A stretch of DNA of 61,608 nucleotides from Bartonella fuyuanensis (GCF_014197255.1 NZ_JACIFE010000009.1:1-61608); one strand, 5' to 3'; positions 50,001 through 61,143 are shown, counted from the first letter of the stretch. Notes: generated from the letters alone by a model not told the origin. Numbers and translations are program-made.

Positions 50001-51980
50001 GTGTTTGTCGAACTGGGTCATATTTTTTTAGCTGCTGCATTTGCAATAAGCTTATTAGAGGCTTTTTTACCTGCTTTAGGTTTTTGGTGGGGAGAACGTT
50101 TGTTAATGCAAACAGCTGTTCCTCTAACATATATCACTTTTACATTATTGCTCTTATCTTTTTTAGTGCTAATTTATGCTCATGTCTTATCTGATTTTTC
50201 TGTTGTGAATGTTGTTGAGAATTCTCATTCAGAAGAACCGATGCTCTATAAAATCACTGGTGTTTGGGGGAACCATGAAGGTTCTATGTTATTATGGGTT
50301 TTAAGTCTTTCTTTTTTTAGTGCATTGATAACATTATTTAGCCAACATTTGCCAGAAGATTTTAAGACGCTCGTTTTAATTTGCCAAAGTTGGCTTATAA
50401 GTGCTTTTCTTTTATTTATTCTTTTTGTATCCAACCCATTTTTACGTGTGAATCCACCAGCATTGCAAGGAAATGGTCTCAATCCTTTTTTACAAGATGT
50501 TGCGTTGGCAATTCATCCACCGCTGCTCTATTTAGGTTATGTTGGTTTTTCACTTTGTTTTTCTTTCGCAGTTTCTGCGTTGATTATGGGGCACGTTGAT
50601 AGAATTTGGGCGCGTTGGCTTCGTCCTTGGATTTTACTTTCTTGGTGTTTCTTGACATTGGGAATTATGGTTGGCTCTTATTGGGCCTATTATGAGATAG
50701 GGTGGGGGGGATATTGGTTTTGGGATCCTGTTGAAAATGTTTCGTTTATGCCGTGGCTTTCAGGAACAGCTCTTTTACACTCTATTCTTGTTCTCGAAAA
50801 ACGCGGGATATTGAAAAGTTGGACTTTATTTTTGGCGCTGCTTACTTTTTTCCTTTCTCTGATGGGAATTTTTCTTGTTCGTTCAGGACTTTTAGTTTCT
50901 GTTCATAGTTTTGCTCTTGATCCAGCACGGGGACAAGCAATTTTTGTACTTTTATTTTTCTTTACAGGAGCGGCTTTTCTTCTTTTTGCTTTGCGCATCC
51001 CTATTTTAAAAACAAAAAGATTTTTTCAACCAATTTCGCGTGAAGGATTTATTATTTTAAATAACTTGTTACTTACAACAATAACAGCAACAGTCTTGAT
51101 TGGTACGCTCTATCCTTATTTTATTGAGATGTTAACAGGAAAAAAAATTTCTGTAGGAGCTGCTTTTTTTAATCTTACCTGTGGTCCGCTAATGCTTTTG
51201 CTGTTATTGCTCATTCCGTTTGGGTCAATGATGGCGTGGAAACGCGGTGATTTTCTTGCAGTTTTTGAGCGGTTGTGGTTTATTTTTATATTGGTTGGTA
51301 TCGTCTGTTTTATAATATTTTATGCAGCATCTTTGCATGATATTTTTGCTGTTTTAGGTATTGGGCTTTCGGCGTTTATTTTTTTAGGAAGTTTAGCGGA
51401 TCTGTGGGGAAAGAGTGGATATGGCAAGAGAGCTTTTTCAGTCCGCGTTAAGAGATTTCTTGGATTGCCATGGTCGGTTTTTGGTGCGGCAATGGCACAT
51501 ATGGGATTAGGTGTTACATTATTTGGTATTGTCTGTGTGGCAAGTTTTGGGCAAGAACGCATTTTAACCATGAACATAGGAGATAGAGTAACTATAGCAG
51601 ATAAAACTCTTCATTTTGATGCAGTGCGTGATGGCATTGGTTCGAATTATTCGGCAATGGAGTTTTATTTTAAAGTATCTGAAAATCAGAACGTTATTGG
51701 TTATGTAATAGCCTCAAAGCGATTTTATTCAAACCAAAATACATCAACAACAGAAGTTGGTCTTCGAAATCATGGCTTATCGCAGCTATATATTGTGCCA
51801 GGACGTCTCGATGATCGGGGGCTTGTTGTGCATATATGGTGGAAACCTTATGTAAGATGTATTTGGTTAGGAGCATTCATAATGGCTATAGGCGGATGTC
51901 TTTCTCTTCTGGGCTCTTGGTTTCATATCGACGTGTACAACAGGATGCTGCTTGCTTTAAATTTTTGGAGAAAACATTGA
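50001..51980 (+). CDS. ccmF: Cytochrome c heme lyase subunit CcmF
   Basis: The 659-residue polytopic membrane protein (CycK) starts at a GTG. It has the heme-handling WWD region ([19 protein letters not shown]), the conserved [14 protein letters not shown] near residue 90, and about 15 membrane helices. With CcmH it attaches heme to apocytochrome c. Its stop is 1 bp before the ccmH start, showing tight coupling. The system implies retained c-type cytochromes, although the aa3 oxidase genes are missing at ctaB. Confidence 0.95.
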   Translation: MFVELGHIFLAAAFAISLLEAFLPALGFWWGERLLMQTAVPLTYITFTLLLLSFLVLIYAHVLSDFSVVNVVENSHSEEPMLYKITGVWGNHEGSMLLWVLSLSFFSALITLFSQHLPEDFKTLVLICQSWLISAFLLFILFVSNPFLRVNPPALQGNGLNPFLQDVALAIHPPLLYLGYVGFSLCFSFAVSALIMGHVDRIWARWLRPWILLSWCFLTLGIMVGSYWAYYEIGWGGYWFWDPVENVSFMPWLSGTALLHSILVLEKRGILKSWTLFLALLTFFLSLMGIFLVRSGLLVSVHSFALDPARGQAIFVLLFFFTGAAFLLFALRIPILKTKRFFQPISREGFIILNNLLLTTITATVLIGTLYPYFIEMLTGKKISVGAAFFNLTCGPLMLLLLLLIPFGSMMAWKRGDFLAVFERLWFIFILVGIVCFIIFYAASLHDIFAVLGIGLSAFIFLGSLADLWGKSGYGKRAFSVRVKRFLGLPWSVFGAAMAHMGLGVTLFGIVCVASFGQERILTMNIGDRVTIADKTLHFDAVRDGIGSNYSAMEFYFKVSENQNVIGYVIASKRFYSNQNTSTTEVGLRNHGLSQLYIVPGRLDDRGLVVHIWWKPYVRCIWLGAFIMAIGGCLSLLGSWFHIDVYNRMLLALNFWRKH

Positions 51981-51981
51981 G

Positions 51982-52413
51982 ATGAAAAAAAATCTTTGGA
52001 TTTTATTTTTTTTAATTGCAATGTGTCCTTTTCGATTAGCTAGAGCAGTAGAGCCAGATGAGATTTTAAAGGATAAGGTTCTTGAGTCGCGAGCACGAGA
52101 TATTTCATCGCATTTACGTTGTCCTGTTTGCCAGAATCAATCAATTGATGATTCAGATGCTCCTTTGGCGCGTGATTTACGACTTTTGGTTCGTAAAAGA
52201 TTAAAAATGGGTTATAGCGATCAGCAAGTCATTGATTTTCTTGTTGAACGATATGGTGAATTTATTCTCTTGAAACCATCATTGAGTAAAACAACTTGGT
52301 TTTTATGGTTTTCACCTTTGATAATTGTCATTATTGGAGCAAGTATTATGTTTTCCCAATTAAGGTGGTATAATCGTGAAAAGATAATGATTGATGTGGA
52401 TGAAAAAAAATAG
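51982..52413 (+). CDS. ccmH: Cytochrome c assembly thioredox protein CcmH
   Basis: The 143-residue product (CycL) has a signal peptide (about 1-22), the redox motif [14 protein letters not shown], and a C-terminal membrane helix (about 106-126). It reduces the apocytochrome heme-binding cysteines. It is the last gene of the ccmE-ccmF-ccmH unit. The degP-like gene follows after about 190 bp. Confidence 0.95.
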   Translation: MKKNLWILFFLIAMCPFRLARAVEPDEILKDKVLESRARDISSHLRCPVCQNQSIDDSDAPLARDLRLLVRKRLKMGYSDQQVIDFLVERYGEFILLKPSLSKTTWFLWFSPLIIVIIGASIMFSQLRWYNREKIMIDVDEKK

Positions 52414-52501
52414 TCAAAAATACCATTGCATTAAAAAAATAAAATTCAGATTATCTGCATGGGCGTTCAACCTTATCGTAATCATATTAGGTAATACTGC
52501 G

Positions 52502-52545
52502 ACCTTACAAAACTTTAACAATTTAGACAGAAAACGGTAAGGTAC
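52502..52545 (+). promoter_or_regulatory. Inverted repeat upstream of degP
   Basis: ACCTTAC (52502-52508) and GTAAGGT (52537-52543) are perfect complements, 61 bp or more upstream of the degP ATG. GGTACGGTCC follows. This may be an operator or a leader hairpin; no matching regulator can be named. Confidence 0.3.
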
Positions 52546-52605
52546 GGTCCTTTATAAGGAATCAGAATTAAAATAAAAGCATGATTAAATAGGAGCATAG
52601 AGTAA

Positions 52606-54117
52606 ATGTTAAAAAAAACTTTTCTTAAAACATTTGTCGCAGTAAGTTTTTCCACAGTATTAGAGAGTGCCCTGTTTTTTAGTGGATGTGCATCAAGCTT
52701 GTGGACGACAGAGGTTCATGCAAATTCTGTATTTTCTTCATTAATGCCACAACAAGGATTTGCAGATATTGTTGCTCAAGTGAAGCCAGCTGTTGTTGCA
52801 GTGCAAGTGAAGAGTAATAAAAAGAAAAAAGATTGGTTCTTTAACAACTTTTTTAGTGGTCCGGATCTTGATCAATTACCAGATCAACATCCTTTAAAAA
52901 GGCTTTTTAAAGAATTTTATGATTTTGATAAGCCTAAAAATAAATTTCCTCCTCATTCGCAGAGACTTCGTCCTGTCGCTTTTGGATCGGGTTTTTTTAT
53001 TTCGTCTGATGGCTACATTGTGACCAATAATCATGTGATTTCTGAGGGAACAAGTTATTCTGTTGTTCTTGATGATGGTACAAAATTAAATGCAACGCTC
53101 ATTGGGAAGGATCCCAAAACTGATCTTGCTGTACTAAAAGTGAATGATAAAAGGAAATTTTCCTATGTTGATTTTGGTGATGATTCAAAGCTTCGTGTTG
53201 GAGATTGGGTTGTTGCTATTGGAAATCCATTTGACCTCGGTGGAACTGTAACAGCAGGTATTGTTTCGGCACGCGGACGTGATATTGGCACAGGTGTTTA
53301 TGATGATTTTATTCAGATTGATGCCGCTGTTAATAGAGGAAACTCTGGTGGGCCAACATTTGATCTTAATGGAAAAGTTGTTGGCGTTAATACAGCAATT
53401 TTTTCTCCTTCTGGAGGAAATGTTGGGATTGCTTTTGCTATTCCGGCAACCACTGTAAAACAGGTTGTACAACAACTTATCGAAACAGGCTCAGTTCAGC
53501 GTGGTTGGCTAGGAGTTCAGATTCAGCCAGTAACAAAAGAGATTTCTGATTCAATAGGTTTGAAAGAAGCAAAAGGTGCTTTGGTTACTGATCCATTAAA
53601 GGGGCCAGCAGAAAAGGCTGGTATTAAGGCTGGTGATGTAATTATTTCGGTGAATAATGGAAAGGTTGCAGATGCGCGTGAGCTGGCGAAACGTATTGCA
53701 AATATTAAACCAGGAGAAACAATCACCATAGGTATTTGGAGAGCAGGTAAAGAGGAGAATATCAAAGTCAAACTTGCTTCAATGTCTGAAGATGAAAATA
53801 AAGAAGAGAGTTCAAAATATTCAAAGGAACGTAGTGATTTAGATGAAACATTAGAAGATTACGGTTTGATTGTTACTCCTTCTGATGATGGTGTAGGGGT
53901 AGTCGTAACGGATGTGGATCCCGATTCAGATGCTGCAGATAAAGGGATACGCCCTGGAGATCTCATTGTGACAGTGAATAATAAACCGGTTAAAAAAGTT
54001 TCTGATATTATAAATACAATCGAAAATGCTCAGCAGTTAGGACGAAAAGCTATACTTTTACAAGTGCGAACGAATGATCAAAATCGTTTTGTTGCTCTTC
54101 CAATTTTCAAAAAATAA
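52606..54117 (+). CDS. degP: Periplasmic serine protease DegP/HtrA family
   Basis: The 503-residue product has an N-terminal signal region (about 1-40) that includes a hydrophobic stretch with cysteine (SGCAS). The trypsin-like domain has catalytic H143 (VTNNHVIS), D173 (KTDLAVL) and S247 (NRGNSGGP). Two PDZ domains follow (about 300-390 and 415-500). It degrades or refolds misfolded envelope proteins. The following two-component pair lies 57 bp downstream in the same direction, as in Sinorhizobium. Confidence 0.94.
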   Translation: MLKKTFLKTFVAVSFSTVLESALFFSGCASSLWTTEVHANSVFSSLMPQQGFADIVAQVKPAVVAVQVKSNKKKKDWFFNNFFSGPDLDQLPDQHPLKRLFKEFYDFDKPKNKFPPHSQRLRPVAFGSGFFISSDGYIVTNNHVISEGTSYSVVLDDGTKLNATLIGKDPKTDLAVLKVNDKRKFSYVDFGDDSKLRVGDWVVAIGNPFDLGGTVTAGIVSARGRDIGTGVYDDFIQIDAAVNRGNSGGPTFDLNGKVVGVNTAIFSPSGGNVGIAFAIPATTVKQVVQQLIETGSVQRGWLGVQIQPVTKEISDSIGLKEAKGALVTDPLKGPAEKAGIKAGDVIISVNNGKVADARELAKRIANIKPGETITIGIWRAGKEENIKVKLASMSEDENKEESSKYSKERSDLDETLEDYGLIVTPSDDGVGVVVTDVDPDSDAADKGIRPGDLIVTVNNKPVKKVSDIINTIENAQQLGRKAILLQVRTNDQNRFVALPIFKK

Positions 54118-54189
54118 AACTTTAGTTTTGGGGTAAAGGTTAATTAAATATTTTTCCTACAACACAATAGAATAATGGAGATACGTTTT

Positions 54190-54876
54190 ATGAAGATACT
54201 CGTTATTGAAGATGATCATGAGACGGGGCGTTATCTCGAAAAAGCTTTTTTGGAAGTAGGGCATTCTGTTGATGTTGCTTATGATGGGGATATGGGATAT
54301 GATTTAGCGACCACGGAAAATTATGACGTTATAGTTATTGATCGAATGCTTTTGCATCGCGATGGTCTTTCTATTATTGCTGAATTGCGTGCTCAAGGCA
54401 ATGAAACACCGGTTCTTATCTTGTCAGCTTTAGGTCAAGTTGATGATCGTGTAACAGGGTTACGTACAGGGGCGGATGATTATTTGACAAAGCCTTATGC
54501 GTTTTCTGAACTTCTTGCGCGTGTTGAAGTATTACAACGGCGCAAGAATCCTAAAGAGGCAGAAACTGTCTATTGCGTAAGTAATCTTGAACTTGATCGG
54601 TTGGCACACACGGTAAAACGGGGTGATAGAAATATCCTATTGCAACCACGAGAGTTTCGTTTACTTGAATATTTAATGCGATATGCGGGACAAGTTGTTA
54701 CACGCACTATGCTTTTGGAAAATGTTTGGGATTACCATTTTGATCCACAAACAAATGTCATCGATGTTCATATATCCCGTTTGAGAGCCAAAATTGAAAA
54801 AGATTTTGATGTTCCACTTCTTCATACTGTGCGTGGAGCTGGATATATGCTGAAAGCACCAGATAACGAAGTATGA
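54190..54876 (+). CDS. OmpR-type response regulator downstream of degP
   Basis: The 228-residue product has a receiver domain (IEDDHE, phosphorylation site D51 in VIDRMLLH, LTKPYAF) and a winged-helix domain (QPREFRLLEYLMRY, NVIDVHISRLRAKIE, HTVRGAGYML). The start is set at the ATG at 54190, because GGAG lies about 10 bases upstream; an upstream ATG at 54175 is in frame. Its stop overlaps the kinase start by four bases (ATGA). The location next to degP suggests envelope-stress signalling. Confidence 0.92.
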   Translation: MKILVIEDDHETGRYLEKAFLEVGHSVDVAYDGDMGYDLATTENYDVIVIDRMLLHRDGLSIIAELRAQGNETPVLILSALGQVDDRVTGLRTGADDYLTKPYAFSELLARVEVLQRRKNPKEAETVYCVSNLELDRLAHTVKRGDRNILLQPREFRLLEYLMRYAGQVVTRTMLLENVWDYHFDPQTNVIDVHISRLRAKIEKDFDVPLLHTVRGAGYMLKAPDNEV

Positions 54877-56255
54877 ATCGTTTGGTTAATATAATGCGCA
54901 CTACAGCCTTAAGGCTTTCGGCACTTTACATTTTATTGTTTGGATTGGTGGCAATAGGACTTTCGATTTATATGATGGCATTTTCTGTCTCGTTGTTAAC
55001 AGAGCAAACTGAACAGGCTTTACACGAAGAATTAAAGTATATTGAAAATGCTTATCATTATGGCGGACTGCCTTTATTAATGCGCACTATTAATTATCGT
55101 TCAAGACAACCAGGAGCATTTCTTTATCTTGTCACAGATCCTATGGGGCGTATTTTGGCAGGAAATGTAGCACGTATTGAATTAGGTCTTTTGAATCAAA
55201 GTGGTTTTATTTCTACCTCTTTTTTATATTCCCGTTTTGGAGAACACGGCAAAACAAGTGAACATCGTGCTTTGGCAGTTATTGTTGATTTGCCTAATGC
55301 TATGAAGATTCTTATAGGACGCGATTTGGATGAGCCGGAACGTTTTGCTACGGTTATTCGTAAAGCTCTGATCATTGCACTTGCTGCAATGGTTGGAGGA
55401 GCTTTACTCATATGGTTTTTTATTGGCAGAAGAGCTTTGCAAAGGATTGATCAAGTGACAGCTGCGTCACAGCGTTTAATGGCTGGTGATTTCAGTGGGC
55501 GTTTACCAGTTTCTGGGGTGGGGGATGAGTTTGATCGATTGTCAACTAATCTTAATGTTATGTTAGACCGCATTGAAGAGTTAAATATTGGTTTGCGTCA
55601 GGTCTCAGATAATATTGCTCATGATCTAAAAACACCGTTAACGCGTCTTAGAAATCGTGCTGAAGAAGCACTTTCGGGAAATAAGACAAAGCTTGAATAT
55701 CGTCAGGTACTTGATAGTGTTATAGCTGAATCAGATCAGCTTATTCGTACATTTAATGCAATTTTAATGATTTCACGCATTGAAGCCAGCAGTGCAATTG
55801 AGCATCTTGAGATGATGAATATGAAATTGATCCTTGAAGATGCTGTTGAGCTTTATGAACCTTTTGCTGAAGAGTCAGGTGTTTTACTTCAGTTGGGAGA
55901 TATATTTAATAAAGAGCTTAAGTTGAATCGTGAGCTTGTTGCACAATCAATTTTTAATCTTATAGATAACGCAATTAAATATGCCTCTAAAAGTGGCAGG
56001 AAAGCGAAGGTTTGTTTATCAATGGAATATCGTGATGAACATTTATTAGTTGTTGTGAGAGATAATGGCCCAGGAATAGCAGAGGATAAACTTGAAAAAG
56101 TAACAGAACGATTTGTTCGCCTTGAAGAAAGTCGTACACAATCTGGTTTTGGGATTGGTTTAAGTATAGCAAAAGCAGTTATGAAGCTTCACGGGGGGGA
56201 ATTGTTACTTGAAAATGCGAATCCAGGGCTTAGAGCTGTTTTATTATTTCCCTAA
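54873..56255 (+). CDS. Sensor histidine kinase downstream of degP
   Basis: The 460-residue inner-membrane kinase has membrane segments (about 15-37 and 165-187), a HAMP domain (about 188-240), the phosphoacceptor histidine in SDNIAHDLKTPLTRL, and an ATPase domain with N box (SIFNLIDNAIKYAS), G1 box (VVRDNGPGI) and G2 box (GFGIGLSIA). It is coupled to the response regulator by an ATGA overlap. The gene that follows in Sinorhizobium (glnE) is absent; an integrase remnant is found instead. Confidence 0.92.
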   Translation: MNRLVNIMRTTALRLSALYILLFGLVAIGLSIYMMAFSVSLLTEQTEQALHEELKYIENAYHYGGLPLLMRTINYRSRQPGAFLYLVTDPMGRILAGNVARIELGLLNQSGFISTSFLYSRFGEHGKTSEHRALAVIVDLPNAMKILIGRDLDEPERFATVIRKALIIALAAMVGGALLIWFFIGRRALQRIDQVTAASQRLMAGDFSGRLPVSGVGDEFDRLSTNLNVMLDRIEELNIGLRQVSDNIAHDLKTPLTRLRNRAEEALSGNKTKLEYRQVLDSVIAESDQLIRTFNAILMISRIEASSAIEHLEMMNMKLILEDAVELYEPFAEESGVLLQLGDIFNKELKLNRELVAQSIFNLIDNAIKYASKSGRKAKVCLSMEYRDEHLLVVVRDNGPGIAEDKLEKVTERFVRLEESRTQSGFGIGLSIAKAVMKLHGGELLLENANPGLRAVLLFP

Positions 56256-56446
56256 AGATATTTTCTTCATTTTCCTCTTTTCATATGTAACGATTATTTT
56301 AAAAGTATAATGGAATAAAAAGGAAAGCAAAATGTTTTTCAAGGAAGAGCAGACGAAACAAGCTTTTTTAAAACACAACTTCTTTCTTGATGTCCTCTCA
56401 ATAAAAGAGGTCCAAATCTATAATCAGCATGATATCATTAGATCTT

Positions 56447-56602
56447 AAAGGGCTAATCCCATTTCACGACGGCGCCCGTGAATGATATAGCGATAAAGCC
56501 ATTGAGCACCTCCATCTTTACGCTTATGAAGTAATAAGCTAGCACCATCATTATATTTTCTAGCGCCCAAGTTGCGACAGATCTTGTATTAAGACGGTTC
56601 AT
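56447..56602 (-). pseudogene. Frameshifted integrase N-terminal stub, copy G
   Basis: The minus strand from 56602 reads MNRLNTRSVAT, loses the frame, then shows LLHKRKDGGAQWLYRYIIHG and RRREMGLAL before a stop. The usual upstream ATG has become ATAG. It is a dead stub of the same family as at 746, 20978 and 28410. Confidence 0.7.
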
Positions 56603-56785
56603 AAGAGCTATTTTAGTCTTTTTTCTATAGTTCTTACCTACACGCTAGCTCTGCTTGTGATGTGCAAATGAGAGGTTTTGATTGATTCAAGATAAATAGA
56701 TTTGAAATGAGAGAATCTTATGTTATTCGGGATTCTAATTCAATATGAGTAATGTTATACTATCATTATAAATCAATATGTTATG
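56603..56785 (-). repeat. Integrase-leader repeat, copy G
   Basis: The plus strand shows TTGATTGATTCAAGATAAAT, AGATTTGAAATGAGAGAATC, TTCAATATGAGTAATG and TATAAATCAATAT. This is the leader in reverse orientation, well conserved. Confidence 0.75.
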
Positions 56786-57163
56786 CAGGTTATAATATGT
56801 TATTCGTTAAATTTTAAAATTATTTTTAGAGTGTGCTATCTATCGTCTCAAAATAAGGCGTTCACTGTAAAGTTGGAACAGTTAAAAAGAGGAGATAAAG
56901 TTTACTATCTGACAGAGCTGCTAGAATATTTGAATACATCTATAGCCTTTAGGCTTTCAAAGATATTTCATTAAAGAATCTTGCTTAAAATTTCATAAAA
57001 TGCTTTATATATCAAAATATTTCTGAAACTTTATTGAGGATTATTAGTTCTGTATGTAACGGTGTTTTGAATTTTTGTTTCTGTGTATTACAAATATCTA
57101 TAGTTAAAATTCCTATTTAGAAATGATGGTATGAAGGATTCTTAGCAACAAAAGGTTCTTGCA
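56786..57163. other. Intergenic region upstream of MFS gene
   Basis: About 380 bp without a supported gene. A 63-codon frame at 56783-56974 begins inside the repeat and has no family match. Confidence 0.3.
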
Positions 57164-58330
57164 TTGGTTAGTGATTTGAAAATACAGCGTTTAGTAATTT
57201 TAGCTCTGGTTGCAGGGAGTTTTGCTATTGGTACTGCAGAGTTTGTTGCAATAGGGCTACTACCAGAGATGGCACGAAATTCGTATGTTGATATTCCTAC
57301 TGCCGGTCAATATATTTCTGCTTATGCATTAGGTGTTGTGATTGGAGCACCTCTTTTAGCTGTTGCGACAGCTCAGGCATCACGCAAAACTGTTTTGATA
57401 GGATTGATGTTTTTTTATGCTTTAGCAAATATTGCCAGTGCCTTTTTTTCAGATTTTAGCATATTAGTAGTATTGCGTTTTCTCAGTGGTTTTCCCCATG
57501 GGATCTATTTGGGACTTGCGGCTATGGTTGCCTCTTCAATGGTGGAAATGAATGAACGTTCTAAGGCGGTTGGGTATGTTATGCTTGGCTTAACAATTGC
57601 AACTGTTGTGGGAGCACCAGGTGCTACTTGGATAGGGCAACTTATTGGTTGGCAGATTGCTTTTATCCTTGTAGGAGTGATTGCTTTATTGTGTTGTTTG
57701 CTTATTTGGAATTTTTTTCCTTATGATTCGAGTATTCCAAAAACGAGTCCTTTACGCGAAATGAGCGCATTAAAGCAAAAGCAGGTGTGGATTCTTTTGC
57801 TAATGGTTTCTGTGGGAGCGTCAGGATTATTTTCTGTTTTCACTTATATTAAGTCAACATTAATGCATATTTCTGGCGTTTCACTTGAGTGGGTACCATT
57901 TATCATGCCGTTAGTTGGATTGGGGATGGTGATGGGAAATCTCTTAGGGCCTAAATTGGCTGGTAAAATTGGTATTTCGCCGATGATATTTTTTTCTATG
58001 CTTTGGAGCCTATTTGTTTTTTTTCTTTTTTTCTTTTTATCCTATGCTCCATTAACAGCAGCAATAGGGTGCTTTTTTGTTGGTACTTCTTTTGCTGCTA
58101 TGCCTTCTATTCAAACAAAAATTATGGATGTTGCGCTACAGGGGCAGATTTTGGCAGGAGCATTAATGCAGTCTGCTTTTAATATTGCCAACGCTTTGGG
58201 AGCAGCATTTGGAGCGTTAATCTTAAAATTGGGCTATAGTTATGAATATACAGCTATTTTAGGGGGTGTTTTAACTTTGTGTGGGTTAATGATTTTTTGT
58301 GTCTCATGGTATATGGAGAAGCATGCTTAA
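57164..58330 (+). CDS. MFS transporter, DHA1/AraJ-like
   Basis: The 388-residue product has 12 predicted membrane helices and the major-facilitator landmarks of the sugar-efflux/drug:H+ antiporter (DHA1) family: GTAEFVAIGLLPEMA in helix 1, LRFLSGFPHGIYLGLAA, and VVGAPGATWIG in helix 5. The start is a TTG with AAAAGG about 9 bases upstream, so a different start is possible. The substrate is unknown. It converges on the next gene, another MFS transporter. Confidence 0.87.
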   Translation: MVSDLKIQRLVILALVAGSFAIGTAEFVAIGLLPEMARNSYVDIPTAGQYISAYALGVVIGAPLLAVATAQASRKTVLIGLMFFYALANIASAFFSDFSILVVLRFLSGFPHGIYLGLAAMVASSMVEMNERSKAVGYVMLGLTIATVVGAPGATWIGQLIGWQIAFILVGVIALLCCLLIWNFFPYDSSIPKTSPLREMSALKQKQVWILLLMVSVGASGLFSVFTYIKSTLMHISGVSLEWVPFIMPLVGLGMVMGNLLGPKLAGKIGISPMIFFSMLWSLFVFFLFFFLSYAPLTAAIGCFFVGTSFAAMPSIQTKIMDVALQGQILAGALMQSAFNIANALGAAFGALILKLGYSYEYTAILGGVLTLCGLMIFCVSWYMEKHA

Positions 58331-58375
58331 TATTTTTCTTTTTTGAGTGAAGAAGGTATTTTTATGTTTATTTAG

Positions 58376-59803
58376 TTATTGGAATGTCCGTCCTATTGGA
58401 TTTTTAAATATACAGTAAGAAATACGCAGTGCTAATGGAATAGCAAGACAAAATAAAAGACCAATAAGCACTATAAGGAGGGTTTTGGCCGCTAAGATCA
58501 TTCCTATTATTCCTCCAGGATTAAAGAGGCCGGCAAGATTGGTGATGACTCCTGCTATAGTTGTACTTAATGCAGCCGAAAACAGTTGTACAGAGGTAAG
58601 GGATTCACTGGCACGTAGAGCGTCTTCATCGTTTGCACATCGTAAGATCCGTGTGAGCAAATGTGGCCATGCTATACCTGCGCTGATTCCAATAGAAAAT
58701 AGTGCTAAGCAGATAATAAAAATATATTTGAGTGTGGAAATTTCTGTTGGAATGAGCCATAAAAGAACAGCTGTGCCTAATAATTTTAATAAAGGGGAAC
58801 ATACAATGATATTGCGGATTTTTTTTGCTGATACACCAGCACTTAAGAGGGCTCCACATGTCCAACCTAGGCTCATAAGGGCTGCTATATAACCAGCAAT
58901 AAGTGGAGTTTGTCCATGAAGCTCTTGAAGAAAAAGTGGAAAATAAAGCTCTATACTGTATACGACTGTCGTCATAACAAGTATTAATGCGTAAACAGGA
59001 AAAATTTCAGAAGAGAAAGAAAAGGATTTGCGTGGCAACATAGGATAAAGGGTGGATGATTCAATTTTTACTAGAACAAACAGAAGGCTAAGTCCTATAA
59101 TTAATCCACAAATTTTTGCCATTGTTGTGTCCATAGCCCCTCCAACAGAAATGATAAAAATCAATAAAGTGAGTGTGAGAAGCTGGAGAAGGGGATGAGG
59201 AGATGTTGGAACATAGTTTTTGTTCTTCTTTGGTAAAAATTTAAAGGCTATGAGTGAGAAGAATATAGCTAAGACTCCAATGATCCAAAAAGATGCTCTC
59301 CAGATACCATAATATACAGAAATTCCTCCAATTGCTGGTCCTAACAAAGTTGATATTCCCCACATTCCAGAGATAACACTTAATGCATGTGACCATAAAG
59401 GTGGGCTGAGGACAATACGTACCATAGAATAGGATAGGGATAACAAAGAACCACTTCCAAATCCTTGAATAAAGCGTCCTATTAAAAATAATGGCATGGA
59501 TGAAGAAATGCTGCATGTGAAGGTGCCTAGAGCAAAGAAAAGCCCAGAGATAACATAAGCGTTGCGAGGACCTAATTTCTCTAATAGTTTTGTGGCAAGT
59601 GAAGTACCAAGGAGTGAAGCTATAATAAAGACAGTCGCTACCCAAGAATAATATATTTCACTGCCAATATATTTCATAAGAGAGGGCAAAATAGTAATAA
59701 CAATATAAACGTTAGTAGCGTGTAATACAACACCTCCTGTAAACGTTAAAAAGCAAAGACTATTTTTACCTAATAAAAGCGCAGACCAGCTTTGTTTTTT
59801 CAC
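58376..59803 (-). CDS. MFS transporter, DHA2/EmrB-like
   Basis: The 475-residue product has about 13-14 hydrophobic helices and a DHA2-type opening (GGVVLHATNVYIVITILPSL), with GRFIQGFGSGSLLSL and LGPAIGG (motif C region). It is probably a multidrug or metabolite exporter in the inner membrane. It lies about 125 bp from icd on the same strand and is not obviously co-transcribed. The two MFS genes are from different subfamilies, so this is not a duplication. Confidence 0.85.
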   Translation of the reverse strand: MKKQSWSALLLGKNSLCFLTFTGGVVLHATNVYIVITILPSLMKYIGSEIYYSWVATVFIIASLLGTSLATKLLEKLGPRNAYVISGLFFALGTFTCSISSSMPLFLIGRFIQGFGSGSLLSLSYSMVRIVLSPPLWSHALSVISGMWGISTLLGPAIGGISVYYGIWRASFWIIGVLAIFFSLIAFKFLPKKNKNYVPTSPHPLLQLLTLTLLIFIISVGGAMDTTMAKICGLIIGLSLLFVLVKIESSTLYPMLPRKSFSFSSEIFPVYALILVMTTVVYSIELYFPLFLQELHGQTPLIAGYIAALMSLGWTCGALLSAGVSAKKIRNIIVCSPLLKLLGTAVLLWLIPTEISTLKYIFIICLALFSIGISAGIAWPHLLTRILRCANDEDALRASESLTSVQLFSAALSTTIAGVITNLAGLFNPGGIIGMILAAKTLLIVLIGLLFCLAIPLALRISYCIFKNPIGRTFQ

Positions 59804-59928
59804 TATTTTTGCTACTTAATAAAAATTTATCTTCCTTTTACTTATCTTATAAGGTAGTTCTTTAAATCTGCCAAGAGAAATTCAAAGTTTTGTTTAGAGC
59901 TTTGAACTTTAATTAAATAATACATACA

Positions 59929-61143
59929 TTAGTTCCCCATTTCTTTTTTAAGATTTTCATCGATTTTATCCAGGAAACCTGTTGTAGAAAGCCATTTTTG
60001 TTTAGGTCCAATTAAAAGTGCAAGATCTTTTGTCACAAAACCTTCTTCGACGGTTTTAATACAAACTTTTTCCAATGTTGTGGTAAAATTTTTTAACTTC
60101 TCATTGTTATCTAGTTTGGCACGATGCGCTAATCCACGTGTCCATGCAAAAATAGAGGCAATGGAATTTGTTGATGTTTCTTTACCTTGTTGATGTTGAC
60201 GGTAATGGCGTGTTACTGTACCATGAGCTGCCTCTGCTTCAACAATTTGACCGTTAGGTGTCATGAGAACAGAAGTCATAAGACCAAGAGAACCAAAGCC
60301 TTGAGCAACAATATCAGATTGAACATCGCCATCATAGTTTTTACATGCCCACACATATCCACCTGACCACTTTAAAGCAGAAGCAACCATATCATCGATG
60401 AGACGGTGTTCGTAATATAATTTATGGTTTTCAAATTCAGTTTTAAATTCCGTGTTGTATATTTCTTGAAAAATATCTTTAAAATGACCATCGTAAGCTT
60501 TTAGAATGGTATTTTTTGTTGAAAGATAAACTGGAATATTTCGCTGTAGGCCATAATTAAAAGATGCGCGGGCAAAATCACGAATTGATTCATCAAGGTT
60601 ATACATAGCCATAGCAACGCCGGCACTTGGAGCATCAAAAACATCATGTTCAATAACTTGATTATCATTACCTACAAATTTAATACTTAATTTTCCTTTG
60701 CTTGGAAATTTAAAATCTGTTGCCTTATATTGGTCGCCGAAAGCGTGACGTCCAATAATAATTGGCTTTGTCCAGTTAGGAACAAGGCGAGGGACATTTT
60801 TACAGATAATAGGTTCGCGAAAAATAACGCCTCCTAAAATATTGCGTATTGTACCATTGGGTGATTTCCACATTTCTTTTAGGTTAAATTCTTTAACGCG
60901 TGCCTCATCAGGTGTGATGGTTGCACATTTTATACCAACCCCATATTTTTTGATAGCATTGGCAGAATCAATTGTTATCTGATCATTGGTTGCATCTCGG
61001 TTTTTAACGGAAAGATCATAATATTTGAGATCAATGTCGAGATAGGGATGGATTAATTTGTCTTTGATATATTTCCAGATGATACGGGTCATTTCATCTC
61101 CATCGAGTTCAACAACGGGTTTTTCTACTTTGATCTTTACCAT
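59929..61143 (-). CDS. icd: NADP-dependent isocitrate dehydrogenase
   Basis: The 404-residue product is the homodimeric (eukaryote-like, subfamily II) NADP isocitrate dehydrogenase typical of Rhizobiales, converting isocitrate to 2-oxoglutarate in the TCA cycle. Landmarks are [18 protein letters not shown] at the start, [12 protein letters not shown] (substrate binding), [20 protein letters not shown] (metal aspartates) and [14 protein letters not shown]. Length is normal. It is a single gene. Confidence 0.97.
   Translation of the reverse strand: MVKIKVEKPVVELDGDEMTRIIWKYIKDKLIHPYLDIDLKYYDLSVKNRDATNDQITIDSANAIKKYGVGIKCATITPDEARVKEFNLKEMWKSPNGTIRNILGGVIFREPIICKNVPRLVPNWTKPIIIGRHAFGDQYKATDFKFPSKGKLSIKFVGNDNQVIEHDVFDAPSAGVAMAMYNLDESIRDFARASFNYGLQRNIPVYLSTKNTILKAYDGHFKDIFQEIYNTEFKTEFENHKLYYEHRLIDDMVASALKWSGGYVWACKNYDGDVQSDIVAQGFGSLGLMTSVLMTPNGQIVEAEAAHGTVTRHYRQHQQGKETSTNSIASIFAWTRGLAHRAKLDNNEKLKNFTTTLEKVCIKTVEEGFVTKDLALLIGPKQKWLSTTGFLDKIDENLKKEMGN

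Noticed and set aside
56783-56974. A 63-codon ORF after integrase-leader copy G
   Set aside because: It starts inside the repeat, lacks a ribosome-binding site and resembles no family.
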